A stretch of 64,000 nucleotides of DNA from Bin5 sp965116395 (lineage in GTDB: Bacteria; Chloroflexota; Anaerolineae; Caldilineales; Caldilineaceae). The position numbers were made by a program, and so were the translations under genes. The stretch lies in contig OZ220684.1 in assembly GCA_965116395.1 (NCBI GenBank), forward strand, positions 2,108,001 to 2,172,000, in the 5' to 3' direction. Of the stretch, positions 43,811 to 52,372 are shown in pieces. The notes under the pieces are model-generated. The model ran no database searches and was not told the DNA's origin. It saw nothing but the letters and a program-made list of their open reading frames with translations. Each line of letters begins with the position of its first letter. The stretch's first letter is position 1.

Positions 43811-45466
43811 CTACGTTTGCGCGCTGCGGCGGGCCAACGCCGCCAGTTGCCGGATCTCGGCGCCGCCCAGAAGATAGCTGGCAAACGCATAGACGAGAAC
43901 ACCAAGCCCGGCCCCGGCAACCGCCGCCGCCCAACCCGCTGGAATCCCGAAGACTGCGCTGCCGTCAGGCAGAACCGCCAGCAAGATAAGGATGGCGCCT
44001 GCCATGACAGCGGACGCCAGCAGCGAGCGACCACCGCTCGTCAGCAGTTGGCGCACGGGCAGGCCCTGCATGGCTGTTACCTGCCCTTCCTCTCTATTAT
44101 ATGAACGCACCTTACGCCCCAGCAGAATCAGCAGAACGACCATCTCCAGCGCGGTGGCGATGCTGTTGGCCAGCGCCAGACCGCCATAGCTCAAGCGCCC
44201 TATCAGAGCCAGGCTGAGGAGAATGTTGAGCGCCATTGTCGCGACGCCGACGACCACCGGCGTCGCTGTGTCGTGGAGCGCGTAAAAGACCCGCACCACG
44301 ATCTCGACCACGGCATGGGCCACCAGCCCGAGGGCAAAGAAGCGCAGCGCGTAGGCGACGGCCTGTGTGCTGGCAGCATTGAACTGCCCCCGCTGGAAGA
44401 GAATCTCGATGAACGGCTCGTCCAGCACATAAAGCAGGAACGCAGCCGGTATCGACAGAAAGAGAATCAGCCGCAGCAGGCCGGTGAGCGTCTCCAGCAT
44501 TTGTGCACGATTACCGGCAGCCACCTGCGCCGAGAAGGTGGGGAAGGCAACTGTCGCCACGGCCTGGGCAAAGATCCCTTGCGGCAGCAACATCAGCAGC
44601 CAGGCATAGTTGAGGGCGCTGAGGCTGCCGTCCGGCAGACCGCTGGCCAGGATCGTGTTGACCAGAAAGTTGAGCTGTACAAAGAGCAGCCCCAGCACAC
44701 GCGGCCCCATCAACCGCGCCACCTCCCGCACCTTCGCATCGCCGGCGTCAAAGCTGAGGCGGTAGCGCACGTTCTGCCGCATCAGAGCCGGCAGTTGCAC
44801 AAGCAGGTGCAGCACGGCGCCGCCGGCCACACCGAGTACAAGGCCGTGAATGCCCACCACCGGCGCAAGCAGCCAGGCGCCGGCGATAATGGCGCAGTTG
44901 TAAAGCACCGGCGCGACAGCCGGCAGCAGGAAATGCTGCACCGCGTTGAGCGCGCCCATAATCAGGCCGCTGGCACCGAAGACGACCGTACTTGCCAGCA
45001 TCCAGCGCATCAGCGAGGCGGCCAACTGCTGCTGTTCGACGGAGAAGCCCGGCGCGATCACGCCGGCGACGAGCGGTTCGGCAAACAACATCGCCAGCCC
45101 GCACAGCAGGATGAGGAACAGGGTCAACAGATTCAGAACGCGGCTGAACAGAAGCCATGCCTGTTGCTGGCTGTCCTCTGTCCAGGCGGCGGCAAAGGTG
45201 GGGATGAAGGCGCTGCCCAGCGCGCCGCCCGCAACCAGCTGAAAGAGCAGGTCGGGAATGCGAAAAGCGGCCAGATAGGCATCCAGATCGGCGGAAGTGC
45301 CGAAACGGGCGCCGATAATCATCTCCCGCAGCAGCCCTGTTCCCCGGCTGAGGATAAACAGAAGAATGACCAGCGTCGCGGCGCTGGCGATCCCTTTGCT
45401 GTCCAGCGCCCGCACACCGCCCTCGCCGCTCTGGGCCTGCGAACTGCGACTATCCGGTTTCGTCAT
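43811..45466 (-). CDS. murJ: Lipid II flippase MurJ
   Basis: A 551-residue MATE-like MOP-superfamily protein with about 14 membrane segments. The N-terminus LSRGTGLLREMIIGARFGTSADLDAYLAAF and the RIPDLLFQL segment are MurJ/MviN signatures. It flips lipid II across the membrane for peptidoglycan synthesis. It starts at 45466 and is divergent from the UvrD-tail protein, with 165 bp between. Peptidoglycan synthesis is therefore expected in this organism. Confidence 0.93.
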   Translation of the reverse strand: MTKPDSRSSQAQSGEGGVRALDSKGIASAATLVILLFILSRGTGLLREMIIGARFGTSADLDAYLAAFRIPDLLFQLVAGGALGSAFIPTFAAAWTEDSQQQAWLLFSRVLNLLTLFLILLCGLAMLFAEPLVAGVIAPGFSVEQQQLAASLMRWMLASTVVFGASGLIMGALNAVQHFLLPAVAPVLYNCAIIAGAWLLAPVVGIHGLVLGVAGGAVLHLLVQLPALMRQNVRYRLSFDAGDAKVREVARLMGPRVLGLLFVQLNFLVNTILASGLPDGSLSALNYAWLLMLLPQGIFAQAVATVAFPTFSAQVAAGNRAQMLETLTGLLRLILFLSIPAAFLLYVLDEPFIEILFQRGQFNAASTQAVAYALRFFALGLVAHAVVEIVVRVFYALHDTATPVVVGVATMALNILLSLALIGRLSYGGLALANSIATALEMVVLLILLGRKVRSYNREEGQVTAMQGLPVRQLLTSGGRSLLASAVMAGAILILLAVLPDGSAVFGIPAGWAAAVAGAGLGVLVYAFASYLLGGAEIRQLAALARRSAQT

Positions 45467-45631
45467 AACGGTGAATGATGATGCTCGTGAACGCCTGCCA
45501 TTTTTTGCCCTGCAGGTACGGTTCTGTACAATATGCCATCTTCTCAGTACAATTTTCAGTAGTCAACTTTCGGTCGCTGCGCAAGCGCTCACGAAAGGCC
45601 CTGAACCGGAAGCTTCCAAGGCAAAAATTCC

Positions 45632-46393
45632 ATGCCCTCCGCCTATCTATCCGTTAACGCCTGGCGCGAAATCTTCGCCCGCGTATTCAATGACTCCGAC
45701 CTGCAGTCCAACATCAGCCCCGACTGGTTGATCAACCCTGCTACCCGCCGCCGTCTCAAACTGGACTATCTGTGCCAGTCTATCGGTGTCGCCGTGCGCT
45801 TCTCCGGCCTGACGGGCCAAGGACGACGCCGCCGCGGCGATTGGGAACTGCTGGAGGAAGAACAGCGCGACCAGACACGCGATGAACTGTGCCGGCTCCA
45901 CGGCATTCAACTGGCTGTGATCAACCCGTTTGACGATCCAGTCAAGCAGATGGACCGCTTCTTGACGGTGTTGAGCCGCGCCAACCGTCTGACAGCCCTG
46001 GATGGCCGTAACAACCAGGAGAAAAGCGTCTCCATGGATGCGCTGGCCGCGGCCGTGCAAAGCGCCAATCAGTTGCGCTTCACCCTTTCCAGGAATCCGG
46101 AGCAGACGGTTGGAACTCTGGCAGAAGCCTGGCGGGACCGGGAAGCGAACATTGCTACAACGTTGCAGGAGGCGGCCGCCGTCAAGACACCGCAGCCGAC
46201 CCAATCGCAACAGCGCACGCTGGCCCAGCTCGCTTGTGGGCAGCGCATCGTCCACAAGCACTTCGGTGACGGTGTAATTACGGAAATGATCGGGGAGGGC
46301 GTTGAAAGACGGATCAAAATCCTCTTCGATGGCGACCAGGAGCGCACCTTTCTCGCTTCGCTGCTGGCCGACAAGCTGGAAGCGGTCCCCTGA
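45632..46393 (+). CDS. Nuclease-fold-like protein with UvrD/PcrA C-terminal domain
   Basis: A 253-residue protein with two parts. Residues 25-120 resemble a VSR/DUF559-type PD-(D/E)XK fold (RRRLKLDYLC, GVAVRFSGL, DELCRLHGIQLAVINPF), but the acidic E.D/E.K motif expected after the first aspartate is replaced by RFS, so catalysis is doubtful. Residues 200-250 match the Tudor-like C-terminal domain of UvrD/PcrA helicases (GQRIVHKHFGDGVITEMIG), which contacts RNA polymerase. A role in transcription-coupled repair or polymerase binding is an inference. Ribosome-binding site weak. Confidence 0.6.
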   Translation: MPSAYLSVNAWREIFARVFNDSDLQSNISPDWLINPATRRRLKLDYLCQSIGVAVRFSGLTGQGRRRRGDWELLEEEQRDQTRDELCRLHGIQLAVINPFDDPVKQMDRFLTVLSRANRLTALDGRNNQEKSVSMDALAAAVQSANQLRFTLSRNPEQTVGTLAEAWRDREANIATTLQEAAAVKTPQPTQSQQRTLAQLACGQRIVHKHFGDGVITEMIGEGVERRIKILFDGDQERTFLASLLADKLEAVP

Positions 46394-46480
46394 CAGCGAA
46401 AAGATACGCACAGAAATACGCTCTCTAGCTCCGCAAAGTTCAGTCCTTCCTCGGCGCAGCGGCCCTCCCAACAGTACAAA

Positions 46481-46509
46481 AACACCCTTACCGAAAATGC
46501 AAGGGTGTT
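46481..46509 (-). terminator. Rho-independent terminator
   Basis: AACACCCTT (46481-46489) pairs with AAGGGTGTT (46501-46509); on the minus strand the stem runs into TTTTTGT. It terminates the fmdB-type gene, about 130 bp downstream of its stop, and may also serve the convergent gene from the left. The remainder of 46394-46640 shows no gene. Confidence 0.65.
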
Positions 46510-46640
46510 GTGATAAACAGGAGTGGCTCTTTGCGCTGCCGCTCCGTTGTATGCGCGCGATATGATTTCAGTTGCACGGCCGCGCCGGCAAGTGGACCTG
46601 TCTTCTCACCCGCGGCAACCGCGAGCATAACGGGCAGAAA

Positions 46641-46988
46641 CTACCCTTTTTCTGTTGCGCCGCTCTTTTCGCTCTTTGCGCTGCTCTTCGCTTCCGCTTT
46701 GGTTTCGCTCTTGGACTCGCCCTTCGGTTCACTCTCTTCGGACTTGTCCGGCGCAGAGCCATTACTCTCTGTCTTCTGTGCCGCGGTCTTCTTCTTCTTT
46801 TCATCTTCCTTCTTGCTATCGGTGATGTACCATCCACTGCCCTTGAAGTGAATGGCCGGCTGGCTCAGAAGCCGGGTGACATCGACCGAACTACAGGCCG
46901 GGCAAGCGGGAAGATCGGTGCTGGAAAATGACACGATGCGTTCGTATTGATTCCCGCACTCTTTGCAGGCAATTTCATAAATAGGCAT
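46641..46988 (-). CDS. FmdB-family zinc ribbon protein
   Basis: A 115-residue FmdB-type protein. Residues 1-45 are the zinc ribbon (MPIYEIACKECG, then CPACSS), and GSGWYITDS marks the conserved end of the family core. After that comes a long Lys/Glu/Ser-rich low-complexity tail (KKEDEKKKKTAAQ and SKSETKAEAKSS), predicted to be disordered. FmdB proteins are small regulatory or hibernation-linked proteins of unclear role. It is divergent from the M23 peptidase, with 283 bp between. Confidence 0.9.
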   Translation of the reverse strand: MPIYEIACKECGNQYERIVSFSSTDLPACPACSSVDVTRLLSQPAIHFKGSGWYITDSKKEDEKKKKTAAQKTESNGSAPDKSEESEPKGESKSETKAEAKSSAKSEKSGATEKG

Positions 46989-47271
46989 CGAACAGTCTCA
47001 TCCTTGTCATAGATTTCTTTTGTCAAATCCGAGGACACAACTATACTACTCGAAGTCCTCTCATGTCCGGCTGTTTTGTATCCTGTACGAAAAAGGGCAC
47101 ACCCGGCAAGTATACCTTTTTGTGAAACCGTTGTCGAATCCGAATAGCGAATTTGACTTAGGTCTTTGGAAGGACAGTGTCTGCCTTCGCCGGCGCAGTA
47201 CTCGAATCCGTAACACGCAGCCATCTCGCCCAGACACCGACTTGAAAAACGGTTAAACCCACGCCCTGCCG

Positions 47272-47784
47272 ATGTCTTTCGATTTTGTTCGCGACGCAAT
47301 CGAAGACGGATGTTACGAACCGGAAGGTGTCTACCTGACGGCGCCATTTGAAGGTCAGCGCCGTGTCGTTCAGGAGTGGGGCGCCCGCCCGGAATACTAC
47401 CGCCGCTATGTCGTCGGCGCCAAAGCGCTCCTCGGCCACAATGGCGTCGACTTTGACTTGGCGCCCAACGACAGTATCATCGCCGCCGACAGCGGCATCA
47501 TCACCACAATCGGCAATGATCGCGAACGATATGGCCGCTTCATCTGCGTCTCCCATCCATGGGGCGAGTCTCTCTATACCCGTTTCCAAGAGTTCGTCGT
47601 CGATGCGGGGCAACGTGTGAAGCGCGGCGAACTGCTCGGCTATTTCAATAAAGTGCCTCAACCAGGGCAACATTTTCATTTTGGCATTCGCATTGTCCCG
47701 TATGTTATTGTTGACGGCTGGGGCGGTTATTCGAATCCGCTGCCACATTTTCCACCAACATCTATTCTGCTTGATTCTGGTTGA
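47272..47784 (+). CDS. M23-family peptidase domain protein
   Basis: A 170-residue LytM/M23 domain: zinc ligands H56 and D60 in GHNGVDFD and H134/H136 in HFHFGIR. Spacing and fold elements (PNDSIIAADSGIITTIG, VDAGQRVKRGELLGYF) are those of active endopeptidases. No signal peptide is visible, so export is unclear; the ATG at 47272 lacks a strong ribosome-binding site. It would cut peptidoglycan crosslinks. The DnaA-box-like cluster lies downstream. Confidence 0.82.
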   Translation: MSFDFVRDAIEDGCYEPEGVYLTAPFEGQRRVVQEWGARPEYYRRYVVGAKALLGHNGVDFDLAPNDSIIAADSGIITTIGNDRERYGRFICVSHPWGESLYTRFQEFVVDAGQRVKRGELLGYFNKVPQPGQHFHFGIRIVPYVIVDGWGGYSNPLPHFPPTSILLDSG

Positions 47785-48294
47785 CGTATTTTATCGATAA
47801 AGTTTTCCCTTAATGATTTGATTGTTAATTTAGTATGACTTCGTAGGGACTGGGGAAATGGGGATACATATATTCGGCCAACTATATCTGGTGGCATGAC
47901 GGAAATGTGTCTATATGTAGTGGTGAGATCGCCCGAGGAGCGTGACTCCAATGGGGATATTTCAGAGGGGAGCGCAGGAAAGATCAGGACAGGAAAATCC
48001 GCCGAACAAATGCTCGACACAAGATACAGTGATCCTTCCAAAGTTGTGCCCAGTTGAGCATAACTCGCAGGGAATGGGGATAAAAAACTGTCGGGGTTAT
48101 GAACACATCTTATCCACTTTTTTGAGACTTATCCCCGGTTTTATCCCCATTTTTGTCACTTTTCCCCATATGTGGACTATTTGCCCACAGCCGTCGTTTG
48201 CCCACAGCCCTCTTTTTCCTTCGCTGCATCCGGTGTCAGCGAAGAGATCGCAGACGCACCGTCGGGGCCCTGCTAGCGTGAGGTTGATATCGTT
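47785..48294. other. Candidate origin-like region with DnaA-box-like cluster
   Basis: 510 bp without a gene. The left end (47783-47850) is strikingly AT-rich. The rest carries many TTATCCCCA-like 9-mers: TTATCCACT 48110-48118, TTATCCCCG 48129-48137, TTATCCCCA 48141-48149, the reverse TGGGGATAA 48075-48083, TGGGGATAT 47952-47960 and TGGGGATAC 47859-47867, and TTGCCCACA twice (48181-48189, 48198-48206). This is how a replication origin looks, but no dnaA or dnaN is nearby, and GC skew could not be computed. Confidence 0.45.
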
Positions 48295-50559
48295 GTGGTG
48301 ACTTTTACCCAAGGACGCAAACCCGCGGAGGATCTGTTTGCAGCTGCGCGCGCCGAGCGCATCGATGCCAACGCGCCCCTGGCCGCGCGCATGCGCCCCC
48401 GCACCCTCGATGAGTTTATCGGCCAGGAAGCGATTATCGGCCCGGGCCGGCTCCTGCGGCGGGCGATTCAGGCGGACCGGCTCAGCAGCCTGATCTTCTA
48501 TGGTCCGCCCGGCACCGGCAAGACGACTCTCGCCCAGGTGATTGCCAACACCACGGCCGCTCACTTTACCGCGCTCAACGCTGTACTGGCCGGCGTCAAA
48601 AACATCCGGGAGACGGTGGCCGAGGCCCAGGAACGCTGGGCGCTTCATGATCAAGGGACAATTCTCTTTGTTGACGAAGTGCATCGCTTCAACAAGGCCC
48701 AACAGGATGCCCTCCTCCCTTGGGTCGAAAACGGCACCGTGACATTCATCGGCGCTACCACCGAAAACCCCTATTTTGAAGTCATCAAGGCCCTGGTCAG
48801 TCGCAGCCGTATCTTTCAGCTGAAAACTCTGACCGAAGAGCATCTGCGCCAGATTATTCAGACGGCCCTCAACACGCCCCAGCGCGGCTACGGTGGCCGC
48901 CGCGTTGAGATAGAGAGCGAGGCAACCGATCATCTGGTCTCGATCGCCAATGGCGATGCCCGCGCCTTGCTCAACGCGCTGGAGCTGGCAGTCGAAACCA
49001 CCGACGCCGACCCGTCCGGTGTCGTCCGCATCACACTCGCCATCGCCGAGGAGTCGATTCAGCGTCGCGCCGTGCTGTATGACAAAGAGGGCGACTACCA
49101 CTTCGATACGATCAGCGCCTTCATCAAGAGTCTGCGCGGCAGCGACCCGGACGCGGCGCTGTATTGGCTGGCGAAGATGATCTACGCCGGCGAGGAGCCG
49201 CGCTATATCTTTCGGCGCATGTTGATCCTGGCGAGCGAGGATGTGGGCATGGCCGATCCCCAAGCCGTCCAGGTGGTCAACGCCTGCGCCGAAGCCTTTG
49301 ACCGCGTTGGTCTGCCGGAAGGAAACTTTCCCCTGGCGCAGGCCGCGCTCTATCTGGCGACCGCAGAAAAGTCCAATTCGATCCTGGCATTTTTCGACGC
49401 ACTCGACGCCGTGCGCAATGAACCGGATTCTGATGTTCCCAATCATCTGCGCGACGGCAACCGCGACAGCGAGGGGTTTGGGCACGGGGCCGGATATCTC
49501 TATCCGCACGCGTACCGCGACCATTGGGTGGCGCAGCAGTATCTCCCCGGCGCGCTGCAGGGCAAGGTGTTTTACGAGCCGACGGGACAGGGGTATGAGG
49601 CCAGGATCAGCGTCGCCGTCACCCAGCATCGCGAGGCCCAGCTGGCCGCCACGCTGGAGGGCTTTGGCGCGCCGCCGGAAATTCTGACATTCGCACCCGG
49701 GGAGTCCGCCCGCGATCGCTGGCTTCAGCGCACGATTGCCCAATCCGGCGAAGCGACTGCCGCGCTGCGGGACCGCATTCTGGCTGCCGGCCCCCTTGAA
49801 CGCCACAGTGTTGTGCTCGATGTGAACGCCGGCAGCGGCCTGCTGACATGGGAGGCGCTGCGCCGCGCGCCCGAAGGCGGTGTTTACGCGCTGGCCTTCA
49901 ACGAGGCCGACCGCCGTGCGCTGCAGGAGCAGGCGCAAAACCTGGACGAAGTCGATCGGCCGATTGTGCTGCACGGGGGGATTGAAGAGCAGGCGCAGCA
50001 ACTCGATGCTGAAGAAGTCCGATTTGACGCGATCGTAGGACGCAATGCTCTGCTCGCCTCCGCCGAAAAAGAGGCTTCCCTGGCGCATCTGGCCAAAATC
50101 CTGGCTGCCAACGGTTGGCTTGCCCTGGCCGAGACAATACCCAGACACACGCAGAGAATATACGCCTTGGGGGATCGCTCTCTCCTCCAACCGGAGTTGG
50201 CCGAGCGGCTGATCGCGGCCGAAGAGTCAATCTACACCGATGCCGCCGACGGGCTGGTCAACTGGGACGACGAAACCTTGCAGGCCGCCCTCACCGCCGC
50301 CTTCCCCGCAGAAAAGCAGGCCGGGCGGGTCTCGATCGAGCGGATCGACACCGACACCGATCTGCGCATTACCGATGCACACATCCGGCGTTGGTTCGGC
50401 CCGGCCCTTGGCAAGCGCAAATCCTACGCCGAGCGGCTGGCCGAAGAGATGCAGCCTTCTGAGGTGGCACAGATCGAAGGTTGGATCAGGGGGCAGCTAT
50501 TGAACCAGACCGTAGCTTGGCGACGCCGCACAGTGTTGATACGGGTGGCGGGGCGGTAG
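48295..50559 (+). CDS. rarA: RarA (MgsA) AAA+ ATPase fused to methyltransferase-like domain
   Basis: A 754-residue fusion. Residues 30-430 are RarA/MgsA, a clamp-loader-like AAA+ ATPase acting at stalled replication forks: Walker A GPPGTGKT (71-78), Walker B ILFVDEVHRFNKAQQ, sensor GATTENPYFEV, and the tetramerisation tail (GDYHFDTISAFIKSLRGSDPDAALYW, PNHLRDGNRDSEGFGHG). Residues about 505-640 show a Rossmann-like methyltransferase core (SVVLDVNAGSGLLTWEAL). The RarA/unknown-domain fusion is known from cyanobacteria and some Chloroflexota. Tandem GTG codons mark the start. Confidence 0.92.
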   Translation: MVTFTQGRKPAEDLFAAARAERIDANAPLAARMRPRTLDEFIGQEAIIGPGRLLRRAIQADRLSSLIFYGPPGTGKTTLAQVIANTTAAHFTALNAVLAGVKNIRETVAEAQERWALHDQGTILFVDEVHRFNKAQQDALLPWVENGTVTFIGATTENPYFEVIKALVSRSRIFQLKTLTEEHLRQIIQTALNTPQRGYGGRRVEIESEATDHLVSIANGDARALLNALELAVETTDADPSGVVRITLAIAEESIQRRAVLYDKEGDYHFDTISAFIKSLRGSDPDAALYWLAKMIYAGEEPRYIFRRMLILASEDVGMADPQAVQVVNACAEAFDRVGLPEGNFPLAQAALYLATAEKSNSILAFFDALDAVRNEPDSDVPNHLRDGNRDSEGFGHGAGYLYPHAYRDHWVAQQYLPGALQGKVFYEPTGQGYEARISVAVTQHREAQLAATLEGFGAPPEILTFAPGESARDRWLQRTIAQSGEATAALRDRILAAGPLERHSVVLDVNAGSGLLTWEALRRAPEGGVYALAFNEADRRALQEQAQNLDEVDRPIVLHGGIEEQAQQLDAEEVRFDAIVGRNALLASAEKEASLAHLAKILAANGWLALAETIPRHTQRIYALGDRSLLQPELAERLIAAEESIYTDAADGLVNWDDETLQAALTAAFPAEKQAGRVSIERIDTDTDLRITDAHIRRWFGPALGKRKSYAERLAEEMQPSEVAQIEGWIRGQLLNQTVAWRRRTVLIRVAGR

Positions 50560-50577
50560 GGGTTTAGGGGGAGGATG

Positions 50578-51098
50578 TTACGACCGCCCTCTCCAACCGG
50601 TGCGGAAGTCGAGCTCCTGGATTAGTGCGAAAGTGTTAATGCAGTGCACGCTGAAGTCATCGCAGACGTCCGGCAACTTGCGGTTGGCCCGGCGTCGCTT
50701 TGGACTGGAATGTTCGGTGGTTACTACAGATCGATTTTCTATATCAACGAGAGCATAGGCGACCAGGAACGGGTCGCGTCCTATTTTATTAATTCTTCAT
50801 CGGTTAAGTCGCTGGCGTACCCGTGTTCTAGAACGCGGGTAACCAGTTCCACGACAGCCTCTTCATAAAGCACGAGCGTACTCTTGTTCGTCTCTATCCA
50901 CTCAACTAATGGATCGGGGCGATCCTTTGGGGGTGGGGGAAGGATAACCTCTTCATAGAACTCTTGAGGAATCTTAATCCGTCCGAGGCTACCCATCTCC
51001 AACAGCCAGTCCCAGAATTCCGGGACTCTCTCGATGGGGTAGTAGTCTCGATTCGCGTCAATGAGGACACAGGCGTCGCGAAGGTAAAGCACAGACAT
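50578..51098 (-). pseudogene. DUF4411 PIN-like toxin, frameshifted
   Basis: A DUF4411-type PIN-like protein of about 170 residues, split by a one-base loss in the A-run 50784-50787. The first frame reads MSVLYLRDACVLIDANRDYYPIERV to LTDEELIK and stops; the next frame continues with IGRDPFLVAYALVDIENRSVVTTE and ends VCDDFSVHCINTFALIQELDFRT. The acidic PIN residues lie in both parts. It starts 3 bp after the stop of the XRE-ImmA gene, in the same operon. The protein would be a ribonuclease-type toxin if intact. Assembly error is possible. Confidence 0.85.
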
Positions 51099-51101
51099 CG
51101 A

Positions 51102-52295
51102 CTATCGCGTACTACCTGTATCCAACAACGGCTGTACCTGTCTGGGCTTGACCCCCAGGATCTGCGCCGCCTTGGACGTTGACAGAGCGTCTGCTGCCAT
51201 CATACGCTTTATCAGCTCAACGATTCGACTGCCTAGTCGATGGCGGCGCACCCTATAGTAGTTGGGTCCGCCGTCCTGCTCGCGTGCTTGCTCACGAATT
51301 GTCTCCCGATCTCGCTGCCATTCTTCACGATATGAAGCTTTCAGTTGGTTATGGGTTTCCCAGGTGATCAGGCCGGATCGATATGCCTTGTAGGCAACCA
51401 TGGCGCGACTCACCTTGAACTCGTTCGCAAACGCGCTGATTCGCTCCGTGATGGCACCGATTGCGCCATTATCGTCGAGAGCGAGCCGTTCCAGTTCCCG
51501 TGCAGGCAGCAGGAACTCCCCGGCGACATCGTTGCAGAACCGCTCTACCTCGTTCTCCGCACTGTCTCCGCTGATCCCGGTATGACCGAGCAGCAGATGC
51601 ACCATTTCGTGCAATAGAGTGAACGACCAAGCCGGCCTGGCGTCACGGTCGTTGATCACAATAAAGGGGGCCACTTCGTCGGCGATAGAGAATCCTCGAA
51701 AGACCGTCGTATCAAGCGCGGTTGCGTAATTGCCTAAATCCCCTTTGAGCAGGACAAAAATACCCGCCTGCTCGGTATTTCTGCGCAACAAGTCAAAGGC
51801 AGCCGACGCGCTTGGCTGGGCGCGATAGGCCGTCGCATTGAGTCCCAGCAGCGCCTGCAACGACTCCAAGAGCACTGCGCGGCCATCCTCTATGCGGTGA
51901 GAGCCGACGAAAGGCAACGGCTCTGCTTCATCTTCATCCTCCATGATGACGCGCACCATGCTCTGGCGCGCTCTGATCTCCCGGATCAACGCGTCTAACA
52001 GCGCTTCTTCAGAGCTACGTTCATTTTGAGGCAGGGTGCGGAAGTCTACCCCTCGGTTGCTTTTCTGCGGCGGCTTGGAGAGATAGAAGGTGAGCAGGGG
52101 TCGGCGGTACTGGCCCGCCATCTTTGTCAATTGGGGCCGCGACGGCTCTTTCCGACCGTGTTCAATTAGGGCCAGTTTCTCTACCGCGGACGATCTGGAA
52201 CTGTCTTGAAAGCCCAGCTTCTTGGCCGCTTCCTCCTGGGTAAGACCGGCCGTCTCGCGGGCCCAGACCATAATCGCCGGGTTGACCTTGGGCAT
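51102..52295 (-). CDS. XRE/ImmA-IrrE family metallo-endopeptidase
   Basis: A 397-residue regulator-protease. Residues 1-60 hold an XRE helix-turn-helix (WARETAGLTQEEAAKKLG); the ImmA/IrrE zinc-protease motif HEMVHLLLGH has H229, E230 and H233; VERFCNDVAGEFLLPA gives the third ligand region. The C-terminal part carries another HTH-like segment (LSTSKAAQILGVKPRQVQ). ImmA-type proteins cleave repressors, and this type is often paired with a DUF4411 gene as a toxin-antitoxin-like module. The partner gene here is frameshifted. Confidence 0.9.
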   Translation of the reverse strand: MPKVNPAIMVWARETAGLTQEEAAKKLGFQDSSRSSAVEKLALIEHGRKEPSRPQLTKMAGQYRRPLLTFYLSKPPQKSNRGVDFRTLPQNERSSEEALLDALIREIRARQSMVRVIMEDEDEAEPLPFVGSHRIEDGRAVLLESLQALLGLNATAYRAQPSASAAFDLLRRNTEQAGIFVLLKGDLGNYATALDTTVFRGFSIADEVAPFIVINDRDARPAWSFTLLHEMVHLLLGHTGISGDSAENEVERFCNDVAGEFLLPARELERLALDDNGAIGAITERISAFANEFKVSRAMVAYKAYRSGLITWETHNQLKASYREEWQRDRETIREQAREQDGGPNYYRVRRHRLGSRIVELIKRMMAADALSTSKAAQILGVKPRQVQPLLDTGSTR

Positions 52296-52372
52296 CGTTC
52301 TGCGACCCTTTCTTCTACCACCGTTGTGTAGTCAGCTCCGGTTGCCACGCACCGCCCACCCAAACCATGAAA

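Noticed and set aside
48097..50190. 697-codon minus-strand open frame
   Set aside because: Antisense shadow of the rarA fusion, composition typical of high-GC shadows.
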